A stretch of 64,000 nucleotides of DNA from JAENVU01 sp038250905 (GTDB lineage: Bacteria; Actinomycetota; Acidimicrobiia; IMCC26256; JAENVU01). This document shows positions 34,264 through 43,096 of this stretch, one piece after another. The notes beneath the pieces were generated by a model. It was not told the DNA's origin and did no database searches. It was given only the letters and a program-made list of their open reading frames with translations. The first letter of the stretch is position 1. Each line of letters opens with the position of its first letter. Made by a program: the position numbers and the translations under genes. Where the stretch lies: contig JBBSBV010000009.1 in NCBI GenBank assembly GCA_038250905.1, positions 1 through 64,000 of the forward strand, written 5' to 3'.

Positions 34264-35421
34264 ATGAACCTGCTCGACGTCGTGGTGCTCGCAACCGTCG
34301 CGATCGGCGGCTTCATCGGGTTCCGCGTCGGGTTCGTGATCCGTGCCCTGTCGTGGCTCGGCCTGTCGATCGGGCTCATGATCGGGCTCCGCCTCATGCC
34401 GCGGATCGCGCGGGCCCTGGTCGACAGCACGCCCGGCGTGCGGTTGCTCGCGGTGTCGGCCCTCCTCATCGGCCTCGCGCTCATCGGGCACACCACCGGA
34501 CTGGTCGCGAGTCAGGCCCTCCGCTCCAAGCTCAACCTCACCTCGGACGCAACCCTCCTCGACCGCTGGACCGGTGGGGTCCTCGGCGCGCTCGGTGGAC
34601 TCGCACTCCTGTGGCTGCTCCTCCCGGCCATGCGCTCGACGCCGGGGTGGCCGGCGCGGGCGGTGCGCGATTCGCGCATGGTGGCCGTCGTCGATCGCTT
34701 CGCCCCCGCGCCTCCACGCGCGGCGCGAATCCTCGGCCGCATCGTCGGCGAGGCGCCGTATCCGATCGTGCGGGACAACACCGCAGTGGGCGCACCGCCC
34801 ACCACCGACGCGGGACCGCTCGTCGACACCCGGGCCGCGCGCAGCGTGGTGCGGGTCGACGGCACCGCGTGTGGCCTCCATCTCGCCGGGACCGGATTCG
34901 CGGTCGCGCCCGACCTCGTGATCACGAACGCGCACGTTGTGGCCGGCGAGCATCGGACGACGGTGACGACCATCGACGGTCGGGTGCTGCTCGCACGAGT
35001 CGTGCAGTTCGACGGCCGCCACGACGTCGCCGTGCTCTCGGTCATCGACTCCGGCCTGGCCCCCCTGCCACTCGGTCCGACGCGCGTCGGCACGATCGCA
35101 ACCGTGCTCGGCCATCCCGGTGGGGGAGCGTTGCGCGCCACCCCGGCCCGCATCGCCCGCCGGATCGGCACGCCGCGCACGGACATCTACCGCAGCACCA
35201 CCGTGAGCACGTCGATCGTCGGCCTCGCGGCCCACCTCATCGTCGGGGATTCCGGCGCGCCCGTGGTCGGGCCGGACGGTCGGGTCCAGGCCATGGTGTT
35301 CGCGATCGATCCGGCCAGCAGCACGACCGCATTCGCGCTGAGTACCACGGAGTTCCGGCCGTTCGTGACCGCGGCGCGCGAACTCCGCCCGGCGTCGACC
35401 GGTTCGTGCCTCAACGACTGA
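34264..35421 (+). CDS. MarP-like membrane serine protease (CvpA fold plus trypsin-like domain)
   Basis: A 385-residue protein with four N-terminal membrane helices in a CvpA-type fold (about 1-125), then a trypsin-like protease with His224 (TNAHVV), Asp254 (RHDVAVL) and Ser330 (GDSGAPVV). Two cysteines (ACGLH and the C-terminal SCLND) could form the redox-sensitive disulfide known in MarP. MarP of M. tuberculosis is a periplasmic protease needed for acid tolerance. The ATG at 34264 begins exactly at the first helix. Probably the last gene of the TtuA-TrmI operon. Confidence 0.9.
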   Translation: MNLLDVVVLATVAIGGFIGFRVGFVIRALSWLGLSIGLMIGLRLMPRIARALVDSTPGVRLLAVSALLIGLALIGHTTGLVASQALRSKLNLTSDATLLDRWTGGVLGALGGLALLWLLLPAMRSTPGWPARAVRDSRMVAVVDRFAPAPPRAARILGRIVGEAPYPIVRDNTAVGAPPTTDAGPLVDTRAARSVVRVDGTACGLHLAGTGFAVAPDLVITNAHVVAGEHRTTVTTIDGRVLLARVVQFDGRHDVAVLSVIDSGLAPLPLGPTRVGTIATVLGHPGGGALRATPARIARRIGTPRTDIYRSTTVSTSIVGLAAHLIVGDSGAPVVGPDGRVQAMVFAIDPASSTTAFALSTTEFRPFVTAARELRPASTGSCLND

Positions 35422-35453
35422 GGGTCAGAACCCCATCCTCATCACTCTGATCC

Positions 35454-36728
35454 TCAGAAGCCCAGCGCCTGGGCCACGGTCACCCCGAGCGCGGCAATCG
35501 CCAGGATCGAGACCACCACCACGCACAGGAACGCGAACACCTTGAAGCGTGGACCGTTCACCGCGGTCCCCACCGCACTCGGCCGGTTGGTCAGCACGAA
35601 CAGGAACCCGAGGATGACCGGGGTGATGAACCCGTTGAGCACCTGCATCCCCACGAGCAGGTCGATGAGGTTTACCGGGATCAACGCGACCGCGCCCCCG
35701 ATGATGACCTGACCCGCGAAGAGGCCGAGGAACAGGGGCGCTTCGCGGAACTTGCGCGAGACCGAGCGCTCCGAACCCACGGCTTCGGCCAGGCCGTACG
35801 CGGTGGACAACGGGACGATGGCGGCTGCGAGCATGGACGCGCCGAGGAGACCGACCGCGAACAGGGCCTCCGCGCCGTCGCCGGCGACGGGACGCAATGC
35901 CTTGGCCGCGTCCGACGCGGACGTGAGTGGCACTCCGCTCTTGCCGATCGCGGCACCCGTCGCGATCAACACCGCGAGGAAGATGAATCCCGCGAACACC
36001 GCGCCGAAGATCGCGTCGAGCCGTTCGTGGCGATACTCGTCGGGTCCGATCCCGCGGTCGGCGACCGCGGCCGCCTGGTACAGCTGCATGTACGGCGTGA
36101 TCGTGGTGCCCACCAGGGCCACCGCGAGGAGCAGGAAGTCGCGGGAGGCGACGAAGTGGGGGATGAACGTGTTCTTGGCGACGTCCCCCCAATCAGGGCC
36201 GGCCAGGATCATCGCGACCGGGTACACGAGGAACACGAGCGACAGGGCGAGGAACACCCGCTCGGCTCGGCGATAGGACCCGAACAGCACGATGCCCAGG
36301 ATGAGCAGCACGGCGAGCGGCACGGAGATATATCGACTCACGCCGAAGATCTCGAACGCAGCCCCGATCCCGGCGAACTCCGACACCACCAGGCCGAGGT
36401 TGGCGATGAGGAGACAGACGACGGCGAACGCGCCGATGCGCAGCGAGAACTCCTCGCGCACCAACGACATCAGTCCCTCGCCGCTGTAGGCACCGAGGCG
36501 GGCCGCCATCTCCTGCACCGCCACCAGCGCGGCGATGATCAGGACGCCGATGAACAGCGTCCGGTACTGGAACTGCGATCCGGCCGACGCGTACGTGGCG
36601 ATGCCACCGGCGTCGTTGCCCGCGCTGGCCGCGATCACCCCGGGTCCGAGCACGGCGAAGATCACCGCGGGCCGGACCCAGCGGCGGCGGCGGGGCGCGG
36701 GAGGTGGCGCGACCGGGAGCGTGCTCAC
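35454..36728 (-). CDS. NRAMP-family divalent metal transporter, NRMT-like motifs
   Basis: A 424-residue LeuT-fold transporter with about 11 membrane helices. In helix 1 the canonical DPGN is replaced: GPGVIAASAGNDAGGIATYASAGSQF. In helix 6 the usual MPH(N) is replaced by TPYMQLYQA in GTTITPYMQLYQAA. Loss of the helix-6 Met, which favours Mn/Fe, is the signature described for NRAMP-related Mg2+ transporters (NRMTs). The MgtE-like cytosolic protein encoded 13 bases upstream supports a Mg2+ or broad divalent role. GTG 36728 is the likely start; no clear ribosome site, so it may depend on coupling. Confidence 0.87.
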   Translation of the reverse strand: MSTLPVAPPPAPRRRRWVRPAVIFAVLGPGVIAASAGNDAGGIATYASAGSQFQYRTLFIGVLIIAALVAVQEMAARLGAYSGEGLMSLVREEFSLRIGAFAVVCLLIANLGLVVSEFAGIGAAFEIFGVSRYISVPLAVLLILGIVLFGSYRRAERVFLALSLVFLVYPVAMILAGPDWGDVAKNTFIPHFVASRDFLLLAVALVGTTITPYMQLYQAAAVADRGIGPDEYRHERLDAIFGAVFAGFIFLAVLIATGAAIGKSGVPLTSASDAAKALRPVAGDGAEALFAVGLLGASMLAAAIVPLSTAYGLAEAVGSERSVSRKFREAPLFLGLFAGQVIIGGAVALIPVNLIDLLVGMQVLNGFITPVILGFLFVLTNRPSAVGTAVNGPRFKVFAFLCVVVVSILAIAALGVTVAQALGF

Positions 36729-36741
36729 GGGAGGAACTCTG

Positions 36742-38091
36742 CTACCCGAACAGGCGCGAGAATCGGACCCGGCCCCGTTCGGGGACGAGCGCGTCGACGA
36801 GGTCGTCGGCCAGGATCCGTCCCACCGGGCGCCGGTCGGGGTCGATGACGAGCAGCGACGAACCACGCGAGTCGATGAACTGCTCGATCACGTAGCTCAG
36901 CGAGGTCTCGGGCTCGACCATCGCGGGCTCGGGCGGGCCGGCGACGTCGATCACCAGGTCGTCGCTCGCGGCCACCAACAGCTCGAAGAGCCCGAGGTCG
37001 TGGATGACCCGGCCGTCCTCGTCCACGATGATCACGGCGTCGACGTCGGCCTGGTGCTCGGCCTCGGCCCGCAGGATCCGCCGGACCTCGCCGACGGTCT
37101 GCTCGGGCCGGACGAGGACGAGGTTCGTCGTCATGACCGCACCCGCGGTGCCCTCGCGGTAGAGCAATAGGGCCCGCAGGGGCGCGGCGGCGTCGGGCGG
37201 CATCGCAGCCAGCAACTCTTCGGCCTCGTCGGGGTCGAGATCGCGCAACGCGTCCGCGGCCTCGTCGGGCTCCATCTCGGCGAGGAGGCGAGCGGCGCGC
37301 TCCGGCTCGGACTCGCGCAGCAGCGCGCCCAGCTCTTCGGGCTCCATCTCCTCCAGCGCGTCGGCCGCCTGCTCCGGCTCGAGGTGGGCGAGCAGTTCCT
37401 GGCGTTCCTCGCGACCCAGCTCCTCGAGCAGGTCGGCCAGCTCCGCCGGCCGGAGCCGGCGCAGCGCGTGGTTCGACGCGTGCATGCGCATTGGGCCACG
37501 TCGCGCCCCGTTCGGCGTGCCGAACGGCTGGATCGCCGACCAGTCGATGACCCGGTCGGGAGTCGCCCGGAGTCGCCAGCGGGTGGGACCGAGCCGCCGC
37601 AGCAGCGTCTGGAACCCGACGTCGACACCGACGAGCCGGAAGACCCCCGCGACACGCGCCAGGTACAGGTCGGAGGCGCGCACCACCCGGACACCGTCGA
37701 CGTCGACGAGTTGGTGATCGACGACGTCTCCGTTGAGCACCACTTCGCCGTCGCGGCGCACGAAGTCGCGCAGGTCGAGGCGAGTCGATGCCAGCACCAC
37801 GCGGTCGGGTGCGATCTCGGTGATCTGGTGAATGGGCACGAACGCCCGCCGCCGGCCGACGCGCATCACGATGCCCGTCACCGGGGGATACGGCTCGCCC
37901 TGCCAGCGCACGACGAGGTCGACGACGCGGCCGACTTCGGCGCCCTGGTACTCGTAGACGGGCCGGCCGACGAGCGCGGCGGTCGAGACGAGCGCGTCCG
38001 CGACGGCACGGTTGGCGAGCAGGCGTTCGGTTCGGTGTTCACGCCGACGACGGATCGCGGCGGGTGTGGGGAGTGGCGGGCGACGAGCCAT
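36742..38091 (-). CDS. Soluble MgtE-like regulatory protein (PRC-barrels, MgtE-N, CBS pair, no membrane domain)
   Basis: A 449-residue cytosolic protein. Two PRC-barrel-like beta domains come first (GRPVYEYQGAEVGRVVDLVVRWQGE, about 40-170). Then the MgtE N-domain superhelix of short acidic repeats (ADLLEELGREERQELLAHL, ADALEEMEPEELGALL, AARLLAEMEPDEAADALRDLDPDEAEELLAAM), and two CBS domains (about 315-440). In MgtE these regions sense intracellular Mg2+ and gate the channel; the five-helix pore is absent here. The NRAMP-like gene directly downstream probably supplies the membrane part. ATG 38091 has CCGGAGG 8 bases away, behind a structured leader. Confidence 0.88.
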   Translation of the reverse strand: MARRPPLPTPAAIRRRREHRTERLLANRAVADALVSTAALVGRPVYEYQGAEVGRVVDLVVRWQGEPYPPVTGIVMRVGRRRAFVPIHQITEIAPDRVVLASTRLDLRDFVRRDGEVVLNGDVVDHQLVDVDGVRVVRASDLYLARVAGVFRLVGVDVGFQTLLRRLGPTRWRLRATPDRVIDWSAIQPFGTPNGARRGPMRMHASNHALRRLRPAELADLLEELGREERQELLAHLEPEQAADALEEMEPEELGALLRESEPERAARLLAEMEPDEAADALRDLDPDEAEELLAAMPPDAAAPLRALLLYREGTAGAVMTTNLVLVRPEQTVGEVRRILRAEAEHQADVDAVIIVDEDGRVIHDLGLFELLVAASDDLVIDVAGPPEPAMVEPETSLSYVIEQFIDSRGSSLLVIDPDRRPVGRILADDLVDALVPERGRVRFSRLFG

Positions 38092-38255
38092 GACACGCAC
38101 CTCCGGAGACCGCGCCCAGAAATGGGCGCCGAGGCGGGCAGACGAACGGAAAGGGCGTCGCCCTTCCGTCGGCTCGTCAGATCAGATGCGTGCGAGCAGA
38201 CGGAGGGCGGCACCGTTGCTACTCGGGGGTTCTTGCGTATGCATGCCGCCTCCTC
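38092..38255 (-). promoter_or_regulatory. Structured leader of the MgtE-like/NRAMP operon (attenuator candidate)
   Basis: Reading on the minus strand: a strong ribosome site (GAGGAGG, 38255-38249), a 20-codon ORF (38244-38182), then 3 bases later a long hairpin (38178-38141; 10 paired bases around the loop with one bulge, closed by a further 5-bp stem), then a 7-bp hairpin (38129-38112) and the ribosome site of the main gene (38106-38100). A CCTCCG segment inside the small ORF (38206-38201) is exactly complementary to that ribosome site. The pattern suggests leader-peptide control. I could not identify an M-box (ykoK) core. Confidence 0.55.
38182..38244 (-). CDS. Leader peptide candidate with EPP motif
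   Basis: Twenty codons, MHTQEPPSSNGAALRLLARI, with a near-perfect ribosome site (AGGAGG, 4 bases before ATG). Glu-Pro-Pro at positions 5-7 recalls the acidic/proline leader stretches (for example MgtL) that destabilise or slow ribosomes when Mg2+ is low. It ends 3 bases before a strong hairpin in the 5' region of a Mg-linked operon. Coding status and any role are inferred from position and signals only. Confidence 0.5.
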   Translation of the reverse strand: MHTQEPPSSNGAALRLLARI

Positions 38256-38295
38256 TCGATACTTCGCTCTTACGCCTTCGTCGATCTTGATCTGC

Positions 38296-38310
38296 GGGTC
38301 GTCACGACCC
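38296..38310 (-). terminator. Hairpin after the ferredoxin gene
   Basis: A compact 6-bp GC stem (38296-38301 with 38305-38310) with a 3-base loop lies 8 bases after the ferredoxin stop on the minus strand. No T-tract. It would separate the ferredoxin transcript from the MgtE-like leader. Confidence 0.4.
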
Positions 38311-38317
38311 CGTCAGG

Positions 38318-38554
38318 CTACTCAGCTTCGATGTAGATGCATTCCCCGGGGCATTCCTCGGCCGACTCGATGGTCGCCTCGAGCATGCCGTCGGGGATGT
38401 TGGCGAGGCCATCGGCGCCGCCGGGCTCGCTGAACACCTTGTCGCCCTCTTTGACGTAGGCGAGGCCGTCGTCGAGCAACGTGAAGACGGACGGCGCGAT
38501 CTCTTCGCAGAGTCCGTCACCCGTGCACAAGTCCTGGTCGATCCAGACCTTCAT
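38318..38554 (-). CDS. Small [3Fe-4S]-type ferredoxin
   Basis: A 78-residue acidic ferredoxin. The cluster ligands are CTGDGLC (residues 10-16), where Asp takes the place of the second Cys, and Cys-Pro in EECPGEC near 68-69, the arrangement of single-cluster [3Fe-4S] (or Asp-ligated [4Fe-4S]) ferredoxins that often feed cytochromes P450. An insert EPGGADGLANIPDG lies between them. No P450 is adjacent. Divergent from the proteasomal ATPase gene. Confidence 0.88.
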   Translation of the reverse strand: MKVWIDQDLCTGDGLCEEIAPSVFTLLDDGLAYVKEGDKVFSEPGGADGLANIPDGMLEATIESAEECPGECIYIEAE

Positions 38555-38793
38555 CTGTGGTCCTCACCTCATGGTCGGTGTTCTTCGGGGGGATGTCCGG
38601 TCGTCGCCGACCGCTGGGTATCGACCCGGGAGGGTGTCAACCTGACGGCGGTTCCGACCGATGGGAGCGTACGGTGCAACTCCCAGATCGGCAATTTACC
38701 TCATGAGCATGAGGAAAAACCCGATCAAGGGCAGAGCAGCTGGATAGGGTGCGCGAGACCCGCCGAAATGCGGTCCGTCGGAAGGAACTCATC
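38555..38793. promoter_or_regulatory. Divergent regulatory region, ferredoxin / ARC ATPase
   Basis: The 239-base gap holds a TAGGGT box (38745-38750) placed for an ARC transcript with a leader of about 37 bases containing GAAGGA, and an inverted repeat CCTCAT-N4-ATGAGG (38699-38714) about 30 bases upstream of that box, in operator position. The inverted repeat could bind a dimeric regulator. A TTGACA-like element for the minus strand sits at 38640-38635 without a well-spaced -10. Confidence 0.4.
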
Positions 38794-40554
38794 GTGGCTA
38801 GCGAAGACGTTCGGCGCCTCACCGAGTACGAAACCCAGGTGAGCGAACTTCAGGATCAGCTGAAGACGCTCGACGAGGAGATCGTCACCCTGCGGCGCCG
38901 CCTGCAGGACGCCCCGAAGCGGGTGCGGACCCTCGAGGAGCGGATTCTCGAGACCAAGGGCCAACTCGCCCAGGCCGTCTCCCAGAACGAACGTCTCTCC
39001 GCCACCCTCCGCGAGGCCCGCGAGCACATCGCAGCCCTGCGCGAAGAGGTCGAGAAGCTCACGATGCCGCCCTCGGGCTACGGCACCCTGCTCGGCACGA
39101 ACGAGGACGGCACGGTCGATGTCTTCACCGCCGGGCGCAAGATGCGGGTGGCCATCCACCCCGAGATCGACGTCACCGCTCTGCGCCGCGGCCAGGAGGT
39201 CGTGCTCAACGAGTCCCTCAACGTGGTGCTGGCCCGCGGGCTCGACACCCAGGGCGAAGTCGTCATCTTCAAGGAACTGCTCGAGGACGGTCACCGGGCG
39301 CTCATCATCGGCCGGGCCGACGAGGAACGGATCGCGGAGATCGCCGAGGACCTCATCGGCGTCAAGCTGCGCGCCGGTGAGCATGTGCTCGTCGACGCCC
39401 GTTCGGGGCTGCTCGTCGAGCGCATCCCGCGGCCGGAGATCGAGGAACTCGTCCTCGAGGAAGTCCCCGACATCACCTACGCCGACGTCGGTGGCCTCGA
39501 CGACCAGATCGACCAGATCCACGACGCGGTCGAGTTGCCGTACCTGCACGCCGACCTGTTCCACGAGCACGACCTGCAGCCGCCCAAGGGCATCCTGCTG
39601 TACGGCCCGCCGGGTTGCGGCAAGACGTTGATCGCGAAGGCGGTGGCCAACTCGCTCGCCAAGCGCGTCTCCGAGCGCACCGGCAACGAGAAGACGAAGT
39701 CGTACTTCCTCAACATCAAAGGCCCCGAGCTGCTCAACAAGTACGTGGGGGAGACCGAGCGCCAGATCCGCCTCATCTTCGAGCGTGCCCGCGAGAAGAG
39801 TGAGGAGGGCGTGCCGGTCATCGTCTTCTTCGACGAGATGGATTCGCTGTTCCGCACCCGCGGCACCGGCATCAGCTCCGACATGGAGTCGACGATCGTC
39901 CCGCAGCTCCTCGCGGAGATCGACGGGGTCGAGGCGTTGAAGAACGTGATCGTGATCGGCGCCTCGAACCGGGAGGACCTCATCGACCCGGCCATCCTGC
40001 GCCCCGGCCGCCTCGACGTGAAGATCAAGATCGAGCGTCCGAACGAGGAGTCGGCGAAGCAGATCTACGCGCGGTACCTCGTGCCCACGCTGCCCATCGC
40101 CGAAGACGAGACCAAGAAGTTCGACGGCGACGCCTCGGCGGCGGTGGCCCGGATGATCGACGTGGCCGTCGACGCCATGTACGCCACCGACGAGGAGAAC
40201 CGCTTCCTCGAGGTGACCTACCAGAACGGCGACAAGGAGATCCTCTTCTTCAAGGACTTCTCCTCCGGGGCCATGATCGAGAACGTCGTGCGGCGAGCGA
40301 AGAAGCTGGCCATCAAGCGCAAGATCGCGGGCGGCACGCACGGCATCTGCACACAGGACCTGCTCGACTCGATCAAGCAGGAGTACCGCGAGCACGAGGA
40401 CCTGCCGAACACGACCAACCCGGACGACTGGGCGAAGATCTCGGGCAAGAAGGGCGAGCGCATCGTGTTCGTCCGCACGCTGATCTCCGAGGGTCACACC
40501 GAAGGCACCGGCGGTCGTCAGATCGAACGCGTCACCACCGGCCAGTACCTGTAG
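38794..40554 (+). CDS. arc: Proteasome-associated AAA ATPase (ARC/Mpa)
   Basis: A 586-residue ring ATPase that recognises Pup, unfolds pupylated proteins and feeds them to the 20S proteasome. N-terminal coiled coil (EYETQVSELQDQLKTLDEEIVTLRRRL, about 8-85), tandem OB folds (about 90-230), AAA domain with Walker A GPPGCGKT (271-278) and Walker B VIVFFDEMDS (about 341-350), and the C-terminal GQYL tail that docks into the proteasome alpha ring. GTG 38794 has GAAGGA 7 bases upstream; GTG 38749 overlaps the probable promoter. Separated from dop-pup by a 4.8-kb accessory block. Confidence 0.97.
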   Translation: MASEDVRRLTEYETQVSELQDQLKTLDEEIVTLRRRLQDAPKRVRTLEERILETKGQLAQAVSQNERLSATLREAREHIAALREEVEKLTMPPSGYGTLLGTNEDGTVDVFTAGRKMRVAIHPEIDVTALRRGQEVVLNESLNVVLARGLDTQGEVVIFKELLEDGHRALIIGRADEERIAEIAEDLIGVKLRAGEHVLVDARSGLLVERIPRPEIEELVLEEVPDITYADVGGLDDQIDQIHDAVELPYLHADLFHEHDLQPPKGILLYGPPGCGKTLIAKAVANSLAKRVSERTGNEKTKSYFLNIKGPELLNKYVGETERQIRLIFERAREKSEEGVPVIVFFDEMDSLFRTRGTGISSDMESTIVPQLLAEIDGVEALKNVIVIGASNREDLIDPAILRPGRLDVKIKIERPNEESAKQIYARYLVPTLPIAEDETKKFDGDASAAVARMIDVAVDAMYATDEENRFLEVTYQNGDKEILFFKDFSSGAMIENVVRRAKKLAIKRKIAGGTHGICTQDLLDSIKQEYREHEDLPNTTNPDDWAKISGKKGERIVFVRTLISEGHTEGTGGRQIERVTTGQYL

Positions 40555-40582
40555 CGACGGCGCGTCGAGCACCGGTCGTTCG

Positions 40583-41131
40583 GTGGCCGTCCGCAAACCC
40601 GACTGGACGACGGCCGCGGTTCGTCCGGAGTTGCTGTTCCACTACAGCGAGGACCCCGGCATCGAGGCCTTCGTCCCGCACGTGCCCGCGTCGAACCCGG
40701 CTTCGGAGCCGTCGGTCTGGGCCATCGAAGCGCGCTACGCGCCGTTGTACTGGTTCCCGCGCGATTGTCCACGCGCCGCAGTGTGGGCCAACGACCCCGA
40801 TCAACTCCGGGACCTGCGCGCCCGGTTCGACACTACGGCCGAGCGAGTCCACTTCGCGTTCGGGCGCGACGAGCAGTGGATCCACGCAACGCAGCTGTAC
40901 GAGTACTCGTTCGCGGCGACGCCGTTCGCGCCGTGGCCCGACGCCGAGGGTCAGTGGATCGCCAGCACCGCGGTGCGTCCGGCCGAGCGGCGCACCATGA
41001 CGGATCTGGTCGTCACACAGGTGGGTGCAGGGGTCGACCTGCGCTTCATCGACGATCTCGCCTCGGTACGCGACGAGATCGTCGGGTCCGGGCTGCCGTT
41101 CTCGATCGTGCGGTTGGCTGCCGGTTTGTGA
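40583..41131 (+). CDS. DUF6886-like protein
   Basis: A 182-residue protein that resembles the DUF6886 family: LLFHYSEDPGIEAFVPHVPASNP, SVWAIEARYAPLYWFPRDCPRAAVWA, and QLYEYSF. These conserved sequences suggest a compact fold of unknown activity; some bacterial relatives look like ADP-ribosyl-type or metabolite-binding folds, but I cannot confirm that. GTG start 28 bases after arc, so it may be read through from the ATPase transcript. Confidence 0.72.
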   Translation: MAVRKPDWTTAAVRPELLFHYSEDPGIEAFVPHVPASNPASEPSVWAIEARYAPLYWFPRDCPRAAVWANDPDQLRDLRARFDTTAERVHFAFGRDEQWIHATQLYEYSFAATPFAPWPDAEGQWIASTAVRPAERRTMTDLVVTQVGAGVDLRFIDDLASVRDEIVGSGLPFSIVRLAAGL

Positions 41132-41137
41132 TGCCGG

Positions 41138-41710
41138 CTACGTCGCGTCGGTAGCCACCGGGGTGAAGTCGACCTCGTCGCTCGCCACGACGCCGGCGGT
41201 ACGCCCGGGCGCGGTCTGGTACTTCCAGTAGAGGTTGGTGTGCGCGATCACCTGGTCGGGTGGCGGCGCGCCGTACTGGGAAAGATCTTCGGTGGTGTGC
41301 GCGTCGCCCACCAACTGGGTGTCGTAGCCGCGAGTGATCGCGCCGTGGAGGGTGGAGCGGACGCACGCGTCGGTCTGGGCACCGGTGACCACCAGGCGAC
41401 CGACACCACGTCGAGCGAGTTCGGACTCGAGGTCGGTGGCCTCGAACGAGTCGCCGTACCGCTTGTGGATCAACGGCTCGGCTTCGTTCCGCTCGAGTTC
41501 GGGCACGTACTGCCACGCGTCGCTGCCTTCGACGAGTTCGTCGCTCTGGTGTTGGACCCAGACGACCGGCACATCCTCGGCCCGGGCCCGCTCGACGAGA
41601 CCCGCGATATTCGCGACCACCTCGTCCCGTTGGTACGCCCCGGCAACGACGCCGTTCTGCACGTCGATCACGAGCAGCGCGGTGTTCGGGCGATCGGACA
41701 ACGTCGTCAC
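41138..41710 (-). CDS. Isochorismatase-family cysteine hydrolase
   Basis: A 190-residue cysteine hydrolase: Asp in LLVIDVQNGVV, Lys in HKRYGDSFEATDL, and the nucleophile Cys in VTGAQTDACVRSTLHGA with the preceding cis-peptide. The family includes nicotinamidases and N-carbamoylsarcosine-type amidases; the exact substrate is open. GTG 41710 is preceded by GGAGGA. Convergent with the DUF6886-like gene. Confidence 0.88.
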   Translation of the reverse strand: MTTLSDRPNTALLVIDVQNGVVAGAYQRDEVVANIAGLVERARAEDVPVVWVQHQSDELVEGSDAWQYVPELERNEAEPLIHKRYGDSFEATDLESELARRGVGRLVVTGAQTDACVRSTLHGAITRGYDTQLVGDAHTTEDLSQYGAPPPDQVIAHTNLYWKYQTAPGRTAGVVASDEVDFTPVATDAT

Positions 41711-41736
41711 GGGGTGCTCCTCCGGTCGGGTTCGGG

Positions 41737-42276
41737 TTACTCGCCGGTCTCGCCGTCGACCGCTTCCCGCATCAGGTCGGCGTGGCCGTTGTGGCGGGCG
41801 TACTCCTCGATCATGTGGACGAGGATCCAGCGCAGGCTCGGTGCATCCTCTCCGGCCCACATGCTGTCGCCCAGCTGATCGATCCCGGCTTGGGCCAGCG
41901 CGTCACCGAGGATGGCGCGTGACTGGCCCATCGCGTCTTGCCACATCGCATTCAGTTCGTCGGGGGAGTCGTCCGCCGCGCTGTGCCAGTCCCAGTCGCC
42001 GTCGGCCTCCCAGTCGACGGCATCCCACGGCGGCGCCTTCGGCCGGCGACCCAGGCAACGCCCGAACCACAGGTCCTCCACGTAGGCCATGTGCTTGAGG
42101 ATCCCGCCGAGCGACATCTCGGACGCCGCGACCTTCGCACCCAGCCCCTTCGCGTCGAGGCCCGCGCACTTCCACGCGAGCGTGGCCCGCTGGAACTCGA
42201 GGAACCCCACCAACGTGGCGGTCTCGTCACCCGCGAGCGGCGGCTGCGGACGCCCCTGATCGTCGATGGTGGTCAT
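41737..42276 (-). CDS. DinB/DUF664-family protein
   Basis: A 179-residue four-helix-bundle protein of the DinB-like superfamily: LVGFLEFQRATLAWKCAGL, MSLGGILKHMAYVEDLWF and ILVHMIEEYARHNGHADLMREAVDG, where the three His residues form the metal site. DUF664 members are thought to be thiol-dependent (mycothiol or bacillithiol) S-transferases. ATG start with TAGATT 7 bases upstream (leaderless pattern). A second, distantly related DinB gene is at 49.8 kb. Confidence 0.86.
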   Translation of the reverse strand: MTTIDDQGRPQPPLAGDETATLVGFLEFQRATLAWKCAGLDAKGLGAKVAASEMSLGGILKHMAYVEDLWFGRCLGRRPKAPPWDAVDWEADGDWDWHSAADDSPDELNAMWQDAMGQSRAILGDALAQAGIDQLGDSMWAGEDAPSLRWILVHMIEEYARHNGHADLMREAVDGETGE

Positions 42277-42427
42277 CCCAGCGAATCTACCGACCTCGTT
42301 TCGCAAGGGCGACCGCTCGATCGGGCGGCGGCGCGGGTCGGCGCGCGACGGCCGATGCGTTCCGCGGAACGTCCCAGGATGTGGCAGGCGTGCCGGTACG
42401 CGACGAGCGCCACCAGAGCGGTTCGTT

Positions 42428-42461
42428 GTGCGGATCTCCGCCAGAGAACGGAGATCCGCAC
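42428..42461. repeat. Perfect 13-bp inverted repeat (hairpin)
   Basis: Arms 42428-42440 and 42449-42461 pair without mismatch around an 8-base loop, in the 259-base gap between two minus-strand genes. It lies about 75 bases after the poly-Thr protein gene stop, so it may terminate that transcript, although no T-tract follows. A 14-base palindrome is at 42358-42371 in the same gap. No gene is seen in 42290-42535. Confidence 0.6.
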
Positions 42462-42535
42462 ATTGAACGCCGAATCCTGCGAGCGAGCGACATGCTCGTG
42501 CCCACCCAGAATGCACGTCGCTCGAACCGAGGGGG

Positions 42536-43096
<561 letters not shown>

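Noticed and set aside
38092..38317. M-box (ykoK) Mg2+ riboswitch ahead of the MgtE-like gene
   Set aside because: I could not find the conserved core by eye; the small ORF plus hairpins explains the structure better. A covariance-model search would decide.
38725..40596. A 623-codon minus-strand frame opposite the ATPase gene
   Set aside because: Leu/Val/Asp/Arg-rich shadow of arc; no motif, and arc is fully conserved on the plus strand.
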